Below the pieces are notes generated by a model. It saw only the letters and a program-made list of their open reading frames with translations. It was not told the origin of the DNA and ran no database searches. Below, one piece after another: positions 44,567-55,911 of a DNA stretch of 64,000 nucleotides. Both the position numbers and the translations under genes were made by a program. Location: assembly GCA_963971285.1 (NCBI GenBank), contig OZ020245.1:16630983-16694982 (forward strand), read 5' to 3'. The DNA comes from Astropecten irregularis (taxonomy: Eukaryota; Echinodermata; Asteroidea; Paxillosida; Astropectinidae). Position 1 is the first letter of the stretch; each line of letters opens with the position of its first letter.

Positions 44567-44926
44567 TGTCTTTCCTGGGCAGCACCTGCCAATGTATTTT
44601 TTTATGTTTTTAAGATAATAAATGAATAAATAAATCAATAGGCCTAAATAAATAGTTAAATTCAAGCAATTTGCGAGACTACGTACTCGTTTTGCTGCAA
44701 CAAAATTACCAGACGTTTTTGCGTGCATTTTCCCATAGGGACCGAGTTGGTCACGGACCGAGTTGGTCACGGACCGAGTTGGTCACGGACCGAGTTGGCC
44801 TCGGACCGAGTTGGTTACGGACCGAGTTGGTCATGGACCGAGTTGGTTACGGACCGAGTTGGTCACGGACCGAGTTGACTCGGACTGAGTTGGCTACGGA
44901 CCGAGTTGACCTGAAACCGTGTGGAC
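43902..44926. mobile_element. Foldback element FB1 with 8-bp TSD GTGTGGAC
   Basis: The element spans 43910-44918 (1009 bp). The left arm is about 12 copies of GTGACCAACTCGGTCC (43917-44106). The right arm is about 11 inverted copies (GGACCGAGTTGGTCAC, 44735-44907). The arms continue inward as CCTATGGGAAAA / TTTTCCCATAGG. GTGTGGAC is duplicated at 43902-43909 and 44919-44926. The AT-rich loop has a 32-nt T run at 44529-44560. The open frames through the arms (DRVG..PSWSRTEL repeats) are by-products of the 16-bp period. The design resembles sea-urchin TU foldbacks. Confidence 0.88.
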
Positions 44927-45006
44927 TACCTGCTCCCATGATGAGACCCAAGTTATACAAGGCCTTAGAAGTATGAGTAGTAGTCATGATGTACACTTTG
45001 TGATAG

Positions 45007-46051
45007 GTGCAATGAATGCTGGTCAACTCGTACGCCGACCAACTCGTACGCCCCAACTCGTACGCTGACCAACTCGTACGCCGACCAACTCGTACGCCAA
45101 CCAACTCGTACGCCAACCAACTCGTACGCCAATCAACTCGTACGCCGACCAACTCGTACGCCACCACCAAAAAAAAAAAGACTGTAGTCTGTATTAAATA
45201 ACGAAATAATTTTTTTTAAATGTTGATGGAGTAGAGTGAGTGTGTCTTTTTATAGTTTGTAATAAAAAAATAAATGTGTGTGTTTTGAGAGACTGGAAAC
45301 CTTTTTTGTGTGAGAGGATAGTCTGTGAGTGTGGGGGCTCTAAATATTTGTAGTTTGTAATAACGAAATTCTTTGTGACTGGGTACCTTTTTATTTTAAA
45401 TACACCTCTCCCATGTCCGCACTACAAAGCAGTGTGAATGTGATGCGAATTTCCAAATCTGTAGTACGGCAGTAATTACCTTTTTCATAATCTACTGTAA
45501 ACTGTAAATCTACTATATATCAGGTATGGTGCTCCACTGCCGCCAATTTTAAAATACTCCCCTAAAATCTCCTGGTGCTGGAAAACTACCAGCCGGTCAG
45601 TATCCTCCATTTCAGTCAGCCTACCGTAAACATCACATTTTTAATTGCGCCTTTGAACATCCTTGGATGGAAATGGCGCACAAGAAATGCAATAAAATCA
45701 TTATTAATTAATTAATTAAAATTAAAATCCTACCTAACATTTTTTTGCACTTCCACATACAGAATGTTTCCTTTTATTTCCTTTTATGTTCACAAACGAC
45801 ATCCAATTCCACGTACACAATGTTTCCTTTATTTCCGTTTATTTTCACAAATGAGTTCCACATAGTGAATTTACAGAATGCTTCCTTTTATTTCCTTTTA
45901 TTTCCAATCAACATGACAAAATCTACTGAAAAAACACCGGCCAACGTTAACAAACTACAAGCTTAATTATTCCTGGCGTAGTTGGTTGGCGTACGACTTG
46001 GTTGGCGTACGAGTTGGTCGGCGTACGAGTTGACCAGCTTCGGGTGCAATG
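45007..46051. mobile_element. Foldback element FB2 with 8-bp TSD GTGCAATG
   Basis: The element spans 45015-46043 (1029 bp). The left arm (45019-45165) is about nine copies of GACCAACTCGTACGCC. The right arm (45976-46035) is about three inverted copies (TTGGTCGGCGTACGAG). Inverted termini are GCTGGTCAACTCG and CGAGTTGACCAGC. GTGCAATG is duplicated at 45007-45014 and 46044-46051. The loop contains a LINE-like 3' tail (45640-45720). No transposase. Confidence 0.88.
45640..45720 (+). repeat. LINE-like 3' tail inside FB2
   Basis: AATTGCGCCTTTGAACATCC, then GGAAATGGCGCACAAGAAAT and an ATTA-rich tail. This matches the paired-GCGC 3' tails at 2640 and 24263. Confidence 0.5.
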
Positions 46052-46149
46052 ATCGTGTGCCCTTGGTTTGTCAAGTGTCATTTACATACATGTACATAAT
46101 TTTGTCCATGTCACCACAAGATGACAAACCGTGGAGTCTTCCTCCATGG

Positions 46150-46469
46150 ACAGACTGAATGGGCACTGCTCAATTCGTACGCTGACCAAAGTGTACACGT
46201 AGCTCAACTCGTACGCCACAGTCGGCATCTCAACTCGTATGGAGCCCAACTCCCAACTTGGGATTCCCACAAGATAGTTTTATTTTACAATCCTGAGATC
46301 CCTCAAATGAAATCTCATGAAAAAAAAACTGATATAAAAACGGGCAATTCCTCGAAATAAAAAAAACAAAAAACCTAAACTCGGATTAATTACTTGAGTG
46401 GCATATGAGTATGAGTTGGTCAGCGTATGAGTTTGTCAGCATTCAGGTTGACCTGCTTCGGACAGACCA
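46150..46469. mobile_element. Foldback element FB3 (short, decayed)
   Basis: The element is about 46158-46461. The left arm has CTCAATTCGTACGCTGACC and CTCAACTCGTACGCC. The right arm has GAGTTGGTCAGCGTATGAG and ends GTTGACCTGCTTCGG, the same terminus as FB2. ACAGACTG on the left and ACAGACCA on the right may be a decayed 8-bp duplication (6 of 8 match). Confidence 0.65.
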
Positions 46470-46601
46470 AGGGTTACAAACATGCTTAGTACTCATTTTT
46501 TTTGTTGCTTTGACAGGTTAGCTAATTTTTTTTATTTAATTTATTTTATTCAATATTTTCAATACATGTCATCTTTTAATATGATATGATGTGTATTATT
46601 C

Positions 46602-46710
46602 TAGTTGTGATGATCGTAACCCTTAGTCTGACATGGGGACAGGGTCCTCCTAAGACTCCTAAGGCCCTGTTCCTATTCACGTCAGACAAAGGGTTACCAA
46701 CATAGCAACT
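46602..46710. mobile_element. Hairpin MITE, family E (long copy)
   Basis: TAGTTGTGATGATCGTAACC, TTAGTCTGACATGG and GACAGGG on the left; CCCTGTTCC, GTCAGACAAAGGGTTACC and AGCAACT on the right. The longer relative of 18178-18244. Confidence 0.7.
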
Positions 46711-46958
46711 ATTTATTTCTTGTCTCAGATTGTCCTATACTCTTGTTATGTGTTTATTCCCCGTGAGTGTCCTATCCTCATATTCACAGAATGTTAAACA
46801 AATTTTGCTCTGTCTGCAGATGTTTTATGTGCATATTTATTTGCCAGTCATCTCAAGCTTTTATTTTTTCAACATGTCTTAGAAATAATTGTTTCTCATA
46901 GATTTTATGATAAAAAATTTAGATTGGAGGTCATGTGTGGATTTTTTTCTCTGACATA

Positions 46959-47105
46959 CAAGCCTTAAACATGGAGGCCATGGCCTTCGTTGCCCTGGTT
47001 CTTGCCCCCTTCAAATGTTTCCATAGACATTATGATTTCCCAATGGAAGGGCCCCTTGTAATGGAAAAGTGGCCTTGCCCCTTTCAGAACCAAATTCAAG
47101 GTCTG
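46959..47105. mobile_element. Family C element (copy 2)
   Basis: CAAGCCTTAAACATGGAGGC on the left, AACCAAATTCAAGGTCTG on the right, and the shared body CCCCTTCAAATGTTTCCATA. Orientation opposite to 40439-40597. Confidence 0.7.
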
Positions 47106-50100
47106 TCTACATACATACGTGTTAATACGTGTTAATACGTGTACATGTACATACATGGCTATTGCAACTTAGTCTGCATTTCCTCCTGCCTACTTCAAAA
47201 TTAGATGAGTTTTACATCTGTCATGTCTGTAGTTCTTTATACTCAGGGGTACCGTAAAATTTGGTCTTGCAGCCCTCTAGTACAGTTCTAGATTATGTTC
47301 TTGCATGTCTTTTCTGACTTACTGTGGCTGGTAAACATGAACTTGACAATAGATTCACCAAAAGTTATGCCAGTTTGAATGCTGGTAGGACTTTTTGTTT
47401 AAAGATCTCTGCATGATTGCACAGGTACATGTAATCTCAAAATATGTTGTGTACACTATGTACTCTGTGATTATTTCAAAATCTGCCTCCAGTGATAATT
47501 GACTGATACAATATGGTACACTGTACATGTAGGGCTGTTGGGTGTCTCAGGTATTCATAGACATGATAGAGAAGCGTATGGTGGCATTTTGCTAGTCAAC
47601 CATGGATGTCAAATTATGAAATCTTACATGTAGGCCTATACATGAGTACCAGTATACAAAATGGTTGAACTACTATAATTGTTTTTAAAACAATTTATAT
47701 TGAATTTCTCTTTAAAAAAGTATGCCTAGAGGATTGGTCTGATAGGCCTAGATGTGTATGTGAAGACCCCATTAAGACTATTGACGTCTCTACATAATCT
47801 TTTGTCATCTGCTTGATAAAAATTGATCCATTTCAGTAGGAAATTCCCCATGTATTCAGCATATCTGCACCAGCTGTTCTCAATGTACATCTTTCAATCA
47901 TACATGGACACGCTTTACATACATGTACTACCTTTAAAATGTTTGTGTTTACAATTTTGCCCCACCTCCCCCCCTTTACATTCATGTCCTTTCAACACTA
48001 CTGGTAATTAGTTTTCTCTGCAATATTCCTTTGAAAAAGTAGAATAAAACCAAGATTACTTGTAAATTTATCAACAACATTAAGACTTATAAAGTTCACC
48101 AGCTGAAGTTATTACAAATTTCAAGGAAATTTGAAAAGAAAAATCAAAGAAATGTGTAAAGTATTAAGGATTGGTTATCAGTAAACACTCATCCTTCTCC
48201 ATGTTCTCAAACCACCAATGAAACTGAATCTGTTCATGAATACAATACATATTTTATTTCATGAGTTATAAAGGCCTACATGTGATCATCAATCTTCAAA
48301 TTACTTCCTGAAGTTCCTGGTTGGTATACCACAGGCAAGATGTCCTGCCCAGATTATTGCTGGCAGGTTAATACAGGTCAGACTCGGATGACATTATTCA
48401 GTGCGAGGAAATGTACACCAACATGCTCAAGAAATACTGGGACTGGTGTCTGCTGTCTCCAACACTAGTGTTGGTCACTGTTGGCAATGTACATCATACA
48501 GTACATAGCTAGATGTGTACAAAACACTTTATTATTGGTCATGAATCAATCTCATCATATTAAATTTGTACTTCAGCATGTACACATTGTGTACACGCTG
48601 AAAATAAAATGGTACAGTACGTGTAAGACTGTACATTCCCATAAGTTCGTATTTTTCAGACAATCAATGTACATCATACATTGTACACATTACAATGTTT
48701 TTTCTTTTTTTATTTTCCCCGTTGAATTTGATTTCATTGCATTCCCTGTATTTGCCCCCTCCCCAACTGATCAAGCCAAATATGTGGTGTTTAAATAAAT
48801 ACATACACCTTGTGCTAGACTGTGCCTGATTTGAATAAAATGCAATTTATATTCAAATTTCAAAGGTATTTTTAAGAGCAATCAATACTGCACAAGTCTG
48901 TCTGTTCTTGTTAATCTACCAGTACCAGCAACTTGCTTACAAACTATGAAATTTTAAGTTTGAAATGTGTACATTAAAACTGTACAACTTGTAAATAAAG
49001 TTGGCTAACGTTACCAATTTTATGCTTTGGGCCTAAGACCAAGGAGGCAAGGAGCCGTATTGCATTTCTCTAGCCTATTTTTGTGAAGGCAATGAAGTGA
49101 AAGCATGAATTGCTCTGGTGCTCCACCATACAATGTAGACCTTCCAGTTTCTCTCTGCACACAATACAAGAGCTGCTTACCACACACTACAACAGTCTCC
49201 AGTCTCCATCTATATGGGAAACAGTATCATAAACCATGCATCACAAGGATTTATGCCCAGACACAAACCACACCGTGGCATGTATTGTGGTATTCAGGAT
49301 ACCAGACTTACCAAAGGAAACATGTGGTATTATACTGTGGTATGCAGGCGGGTAAGGGTTAAGGAATAGCGTTCTGCACTTATGACGTAACAAAATCCCC
49401 GGATGTCAGACAAACATTGTCCCACACATGTAGTGTACATGTATGCGCACACACACACACACGTTTGCATGGTTGCAATGTTTGTCTTACATGTAGATCG
49501 GGTGCTATTTTTAGCGCAAGTGCAGAGCGCTATTGTCCTTTGGGCAGGAAATAGGCCTAAAGTATATTATTGCCTTGTTCCCCTTGGAACAAAGTTCCTG
49601 TCCTGTTTATGTAGTACATTGTCTCATAAATTGTGGACTGCCTTTGACTTGTAATGTTAAATGCAAGAAGTGCCCCATCCACGACTTGGCCCTCTCAGAA
49701 TTTATGAGAACGAATTCCAAGGGGAGGGTGGGGCTACAGTACTAGCTTCAGTCTCTGAATTAGTAATAATCATTTCAATTATAATAATATTCTCTAAATG
49801 TTAGGTTAAGGTGACAGTCCCATAGACATGTGCCCTAAAATGAAACCCTTCTTTTTTCTCTTAGTGAGGAAACCCGGCTGAGTTGTCTCTGAATCAAACT
49901 TTATAGACAAAGGTTTCATACTAGGAGGATTAAAAAGATAAAACATTTCCGACAATAAAATAATTGTCGATATGTATATAAAAAGATATGTAGTGACAGA
50001 TAGGACTGTAAAATGTAATATTGTGGTCCTTTGCCCTAACATGGCTTTTTTCCCTGTAAAAAACTGTTGCCATAGGCCCTAATGTTGCCTTGCCTGCCTG

Positions 50101-52329
50101 TCTTTTTCCCAATGGTGATGCAAAATCATTCGCTTTGCTATCAAAAAGGTGCAATTCATTGTGAATTTATGAACAGGGGCTTATATGTGCATTATGAAGA
50201 ATTGTCGCTTTAGATAAGTTGCTGGCTGGAATATGGGGTTTGTGGCAATAAGTGTGATGACACTGTCCATGGCACATATGTGTATTTGATCAGCTCTTCT
50301 CAAGATAAATTAAAAGATTATTATGCTAATTAATGCTAATTATGCATTTAGCATAAAACCTGATAAAAAAGGTTTGGCCTATAGTTGTAAGTACTGTACA
50401 TGGTCAGTATTCTCCAGACCTCCTGTACAAACATGTAGGCCGACTGTATGCATGCATCTTAGCTTGGGGATTCTCCTGAAGATGGCCCAAGGAGTCCACT
50501 CCTCTAGTTCTTGCAGGACTACCTTTTTTTCCTTTCCCAAAAGAATATTGCTATCGCATGTGGCGTATGAATAATCTTAGCACGTTTCTGCCTAACATCG
50601 GACCATGCATAACAGTAAATCTTATCAATTTGTAAACAGTTGGACCTATATTTAACTAAAGAAAGTCAACCGCTTTTTGTATACCGTAGTTTCCATAGTG
50701 ACAGTGCTCAGAAGTTATGGCGTGATTCTGCTAAATTGATCGTTTATTTTTATGAAAGTATCTCCCTGGTTGGTACCGGTACAGAATCTATAACTTGAAA
50801 GCATCAGTACCACTACAATAGGCTTACATGTACGTGTGTTTGGTTTAAATCTATTTACTGATATTTTTGGATAAGATCATTGCAAATACAGTGTACTGCA
50901 TCCGCATACTTGTTTGTTCTACAATCATGACAATCATGCTAAATTGAGTAATCGAGCCAAATTTAGACAAAGCGTTACTATCTTTGGACCAACGTACCTG
51001 TATTCACTATTTACACTGTGACTATCTTAGTTCTTGACCAAAAAGTGTCACACAGCATTACGATACACGTACATGTATGTATAGCCCTAATCAAACAGTG
51101 TCATAGTTATAGCATTCTTGCACCAGTTTGTATAATTAGGTTCATACTGTACATCTAGTTTGGAATTGGCTCTTCTTAATTTGTTTTCACTGTAAAATTA
51201 TAAAATGGCTGAGATGGCTGTTTTTGGGTGACCATCTGAAAAATATATTAACCGGTACTTGAACACTGTTGAAGAATAAGACCTGTGCTTGTGTTTCCAT
51301 ACATGTGTACATGTAGGCCTACAGTGTATGTAGTTTTTAGGTACAAGTAACAAGGAAGTGCATCTCCTTCCTAGCTCCATGATGTAATCAATTAGCTTTC
51401 TCAGCAGTTGTTTGTTTGAGTTTTGCTTAAGATCAAGCCTAGATGTATGCCCTTTCCCCTTAAAAAACAAAGAATAGAACGGAAAATGAAACGTTACATT
51501 GTAAGATCACAACCAGGCATACGAACGACGCGACATTGTCCGGAATATGTTGAAGAGGTTGAAATTGCGACCGACCTTTTAAGTTTGTTTACTGCCAACT
51601 CATATCCTCTCACCATCATTGTCACCCTCGAGTCATTAACACTAACAGTCAGATCTACATGTATGCAGACTGTGGGATGCTGTTGTAAGGTCAATGAGAG
51701 CCTGAGGCTGGCTTTTATGTATCAATGTGCATACCCATATTATATGTACTCACACTTGTTTTTTTCTAATTAACATGTACACCTAGTCACCAGCCATAAG
51801 TGTCTGTTGTCAGTGTCATGTGTTGAACACTTTTGATTTTTGAGTACCACCATCTGGCTCTAGTTGCAGTATTATTTGCGATGGGATTCATAATATAATT
51901 GTTTGCGGATTCAAGTTGCAGTCTGACTCTGAGCACTAAAGTGCCAGTCCTTTGCTGGGACTTTTACTCTACAAATTTGTAACCTTTTGAAGATGTGCAT
52001 GGACTGTTTATAACCTGTATCTTTGTGTTCTTATATGTATACATGTACATCATGTACCGGTACTTGCTGAAGATCTGCCCTGTATAAATTAATTTTTGTG
52101 GGGGTTGCCATCATACATGATATGTACATCCGGAAATTGTAATTTGTTTGATTTGTTTTAACCTCCCTTTTCTGCTGGTACATCGTGTACGCTTTTTGTT
52201 TTTACTAAACTGCTTGATCTAGTGGTCATATTGGTACTTACATGTATGTACAGTGTACATACGTGTACAGTTAGGCCTATTAATGTATTGTACATTTCCA
52301 GTTCCAAGTGCTATCTCTTTGCACTTTTA
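47106..52329. other. Gene-free, ACATGTA-rich intergenic DNA
   Basis: No splice-bounded coding block, RNA gene or transposon terminus was supported. ACATGTAC and TGTACATG words are very frequent, and a CA run lies at 49449-49462. Confidence 0.45.
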
Positions 52330-52470
52330 ATGGGAGACTTTGGAGAACCGGTCTTCAAGTGAACAGCGCACTTTCACGCACCAGTATGCATGTGTAAGAC
52401 AACATGCGTATGTTCACAATTGCGTGCGTGTGCGCTGTTGAAGACCGGTTCTCCATTTGAGTCTCCCATT
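52330..52470. mobile_element. Hairpin MITE, family G (copy 2)
   Basis: AATGGGAGACTTTGGAGAAC and CGGTCTTCAAGTGAACAGCG on the left; GCGCTGTTGAAGACCGGTTC and GAGTCTCCCATT on the right. Same ends as 20738-20881; the centre differs by purine-pyrimidine alternating sequence. Confidence 0.78.
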
Positions 52471-54205
52471 TGTGTGTGTGTGGGTTTTTTTTTTGATAAT
52501 TATTTGCTGCTGGTTATTTTTAATCAAACTTCCTTAAAATGGCAAAATGTCATTAAGCACATTAACGATGTATACATAAATGTACAGTCATTAAGTGCAG
52601 GTGTTCAAGAGCGTACACAATTCAGGGTTGAAACTTTGGTCCTGACTCTTAAGCCTGCCGCATACGAGCGTCAAGTGCTTAATGCCAAAGTTCATTCGTG
52701 AACCTTGGCGCTCGTGTGCAGTGAAAAACCCAAAGATATCGGTGCCAGTGGCGCTTCACGTAATATGTAATGTGTTTGATAATAAATTTTGGTCATTCGT
52801 GACAAAAGTTGTACCGTGTGCGCTGTGCAGTGAACGAAAGCTATCTGCGCTGCTGCTGGCGGTAGTCGCACATATACATGCGTCTTCATGGGAAAACACG
52901 CATGCACCATCTCATTTCATTATGTAACTGGGGACATGCAGCCAGCACTCTTTTTAATTTACAATTAGGTTTACGGGAATGACAGGGAAATTGATGACTT
53001 TCACATTGTTGCGCACATAGAATGGCAACGTATTTTACCATATTTGGTAAGGGGACTACTGAGACTGGGAGACAGGCGAGACCGCCACACTTGCACATAT
53101 ATACAGTACATTAAGATAGAAATCTTAAGGCATTATAGGGTTTGCATGCATGAGGAAATGGGGAAACCCCCTGAAAATTCACTGAAGACTTGGCTCACAA
53201 CACAAATCAAAAAGAAAATGTAAACGTGTGCATAAAACTCCATTTCCCTTATCTTTTTAATATTACAAAAATAATATCCAATTCAATGACCTCCTCTGCA
53301 GGAATCCATAATTGGACCTTTGCATGCTGCAAACTGTGATCAATCACGATAGACCCCTTGGTGATATTTCCAGGAAGTTGCAAAATCCTCAGTGCCCTTG
53401 AGAAATTGGCCCTAACAATAGAGAGCACTAGACATAAATTACAGATTTATTTCCAGACTATTCAATCTTGGGTGAAGATTTCAGGTTCTGTTGTCTTGTG
53501 GCTTTTGTATATTGCTCTCCAATAACCTGTTTGGCCAGTTAAATTGAGACTTTATTCAGTTAATTTTCTTTGAAAGTCAGTGTTTTTTCTCCCGGTTTTC
53601 CACGGAGTTACATGTAGATGCTCAAGTTTGAGCAGTTTGTAACCGGTAGGCCTACAGCATGATGCACATATGTGTGCATTATAAATGAAAACATGCATGG
53701 CTGGCCTTTACCACATCATACATAATCATACATAATGTACATTTATGATTCTTTCACAGCTGAAGTAGGCTGCATGCATGATAATTGTAACGGAGTATTC
53801 GTGCTCGATCCTTTACCAATCAACTGATCAATGGTGCACAGGCTGTGACCATGCTGTGACCTACAATACATGGATGTAAAAATAAACATCTGATTGCATG
53901 GTGGTAATGCATTCACGAGTTTATGCATACAAATTCATTCCAACACATCTCAATCAATTGATGTCAATAAAGAAATCTGCCATTGGACAAATTATGTGAC
54001 TTGGATTTCAATTTGCGTTGGTAGTCATTCCCGTGGGCGAAGTTTTTAGAAAAAAATTGAGTCAAGGTTTTTCTCAACACAATTGACGTATTTACATTTT
54101 ACAATCAATGTATATAACATGATTTTCTTGTAATGTTGTATGTTGTACTGCATATCGGTCATATACATGTATATATGCATATCATATATATATTGTGCCT
54201 TGTGA
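52471..54205. other. Intergenic, no gene seen
   Basis: Some GCGC-rich words (52655-52870) suggest an old element, for example ACGAGCGTCAAGTGC against GGCGCTCGTG, but no clear ends. No gene supported. Confidence 0.4.
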
Positions 54206-54367
54206 GCTGGGGTTGATTTCACCAATCTCTGCATCGTTACTTTCATGTACATTGTACAAGTACATGTACATGTACCATCAGTCGTATGACTTATGATGCT
54301 TTGCAACCCTACGTAGGATACGATGGGTTATACTTTTGATCGTATTGCTTTGTGAAATCAACCCCAG
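54206..54367. mobile_element. MITE with CTGGGGTTGATTTCACCAA ends, family H
   Basis: Right end inverted TTTGTGAAATCAACCCCAG. The centre carries CATGTACATGTACATGTACC and TACGTAGGATACGATGGGTT, linking it to 32437-32580. Confidence 0.78.
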
Positions 54368-54984
54368 AACAACCTTTGCTGAAGGAGCTGATAAATTTCC
54401 TTCTGAGGTAATGCTATAATGCACGCAATTGTTCATGGACGACTACATGTCGGCCTAAATGTAGTTAAAATATGAAACATTTGTGAGTCTGGCATTTACG
54501 TCTACATGTTCATAAAAATGTACTGTACATTTATGTGCTCTACATTGTATGTTTCCTTTACATGTAAGTGTGCGTCTGTTCAACCAAGTTTCAATACAAG
54601 TGCCGTAGACTGCGGGATAATCTTCAAGTAGAATCATACGACCTTCGTGTTCAGACTCAGACCGGATCAGGATGTTAATTTAACTGGGTTAGATTTCAAG
54701 TGGGTTAATCTTACAGTCATTCGCACGTGAATGTTTTTACTGAGTTGTGAAAGTTAACCGAGACTGTGGTTCAAGTACATGTACATGTATGTAACTGAGC
54801 TTGCATACAATACTTGTAAGTAGTAATTTCAAGAACTATCAATATAATTAAATGTAAACCTCAAACGTCTTGCCAGCTTGGTTACTTTAACCCTTGTCTC
54901 AGTTAAATTTCTCAACTCCGAAATTCGTAACTGTGTGAATGGCGGAAAGATTTACTCATTTTATGATTTTAACCATCGTCCAAG

Positions 54985-55225
54985 GATTACAAGATTTGTA
55001 ACATACCCAAACAGAAATGTTCACATTTTCAAGTTCAGGCTATGTTCAAAGATGTTGGTGGTAGAAACATACCATTATAAGGGAAATTGAATCGGGTTTT
55101 TGCTATTGTCTCGTGACGCAGATGTCCGATTGAGCTCAAATTTTCACAGGATTACATGTATTTCACGTACATGCTGGATCAGACAAAGTGTCAGATCTGT
55201 TCTGTGACCTTTTCCAATCATCCGA
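54985..55225 (+). mobile_element. Degenerate family B MITE
   Basis: Shares CATACCCAAACAGAAATGTT, GGTAGAAACATACC, ATCGGGTTTTTGCTATTGTC, GAGCTCAAATTTTCACAGG and GATCAGACAAAGTGTC with 35308-35677. The ends are damaged. Confidence 0.65.
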
Positions 55226-55642
55226 AGGCGGCTTTAATATGGGTAGAATGATTTCTCCCTACAAAATCCCTAAAAATATACACACATGCAGCATTTGCAA
55301 TTTATTGTGCATATATGGTAACATTGTCTATTCAGTGAATATTTTTTTGGCCTTGTAGGCCTACATGTATTTCTTGACAAACACTATAAAGACATCAATG
55401 TGCGTGTTTGCTGTGCAATTGGACGTGTTGTTGCATCATGGGAAGGATGGACCCATGGTGTGATATGTGCCAGCATATTTTATATTATTTTTGTTTTTTC
55501 TCCAGCAATTTTCCCCATGAGTGATAAGCACCGGCATAAGTGTGTGGGTCAGTATTTGCCATTATTTTACTCGTTAAATCACTCGACCAACACGCATATG
55601 AATCAGTGGACACTGTGCAAACAAAGTCTTGCAGATCTAACT

Positions 55643-55911
55643 TGGCCTTTTCACACTACATGTACATGTAGGCCTATCTCCTTTTTGATCCATGTTGAAT
55701 CCAACCTGGATCCGCCCTGGTTCAGTTTTTTAACCGAAACGAAGAGACTCATCTTTCAAACTTGTGACTACATTTATGGTGAATTGGCTCATGTATGACA
55801 CAATCACAGCGAAAAATGCAGTTTGGAACTGGGGTGAGGTTTCGATCCGGTTAGGCACCCACATGTACCCGGGTTGGCTCGGGGTTGAAAATTGTCAAGT
55901 GTGAAAAGGTG
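55643..55911. mobile_element. Foldback with GGCCTTTTCACACTA ends
   Basis: Left CTTGGCCTTTTCACACTACA; right inverted GTCAAGTGTGAAAAGGTG. Internal AACCTGGATCCGCCCTGGTT is part-inverted by CCGGGTTGGCTCGGGGTTG. Ends resemble family F but the body is different. An open frame of 132 codons overlapping this element lacks domain signals and is not called as a gene. Confidence 0.55.

Noticed and set aside
52610..52870. Possible short element with CGAGCGTCAAG / GGCGCTCG words
   Set aside because: Inverted matches are short and scattered; no end pair could be defined.
55400..55798. 132-codon open frame on the + strand
   Set aside because: Overlaps the foldback with GGCCTTTTCACAC ends, has no domain or codon pattern, and is likely chance.
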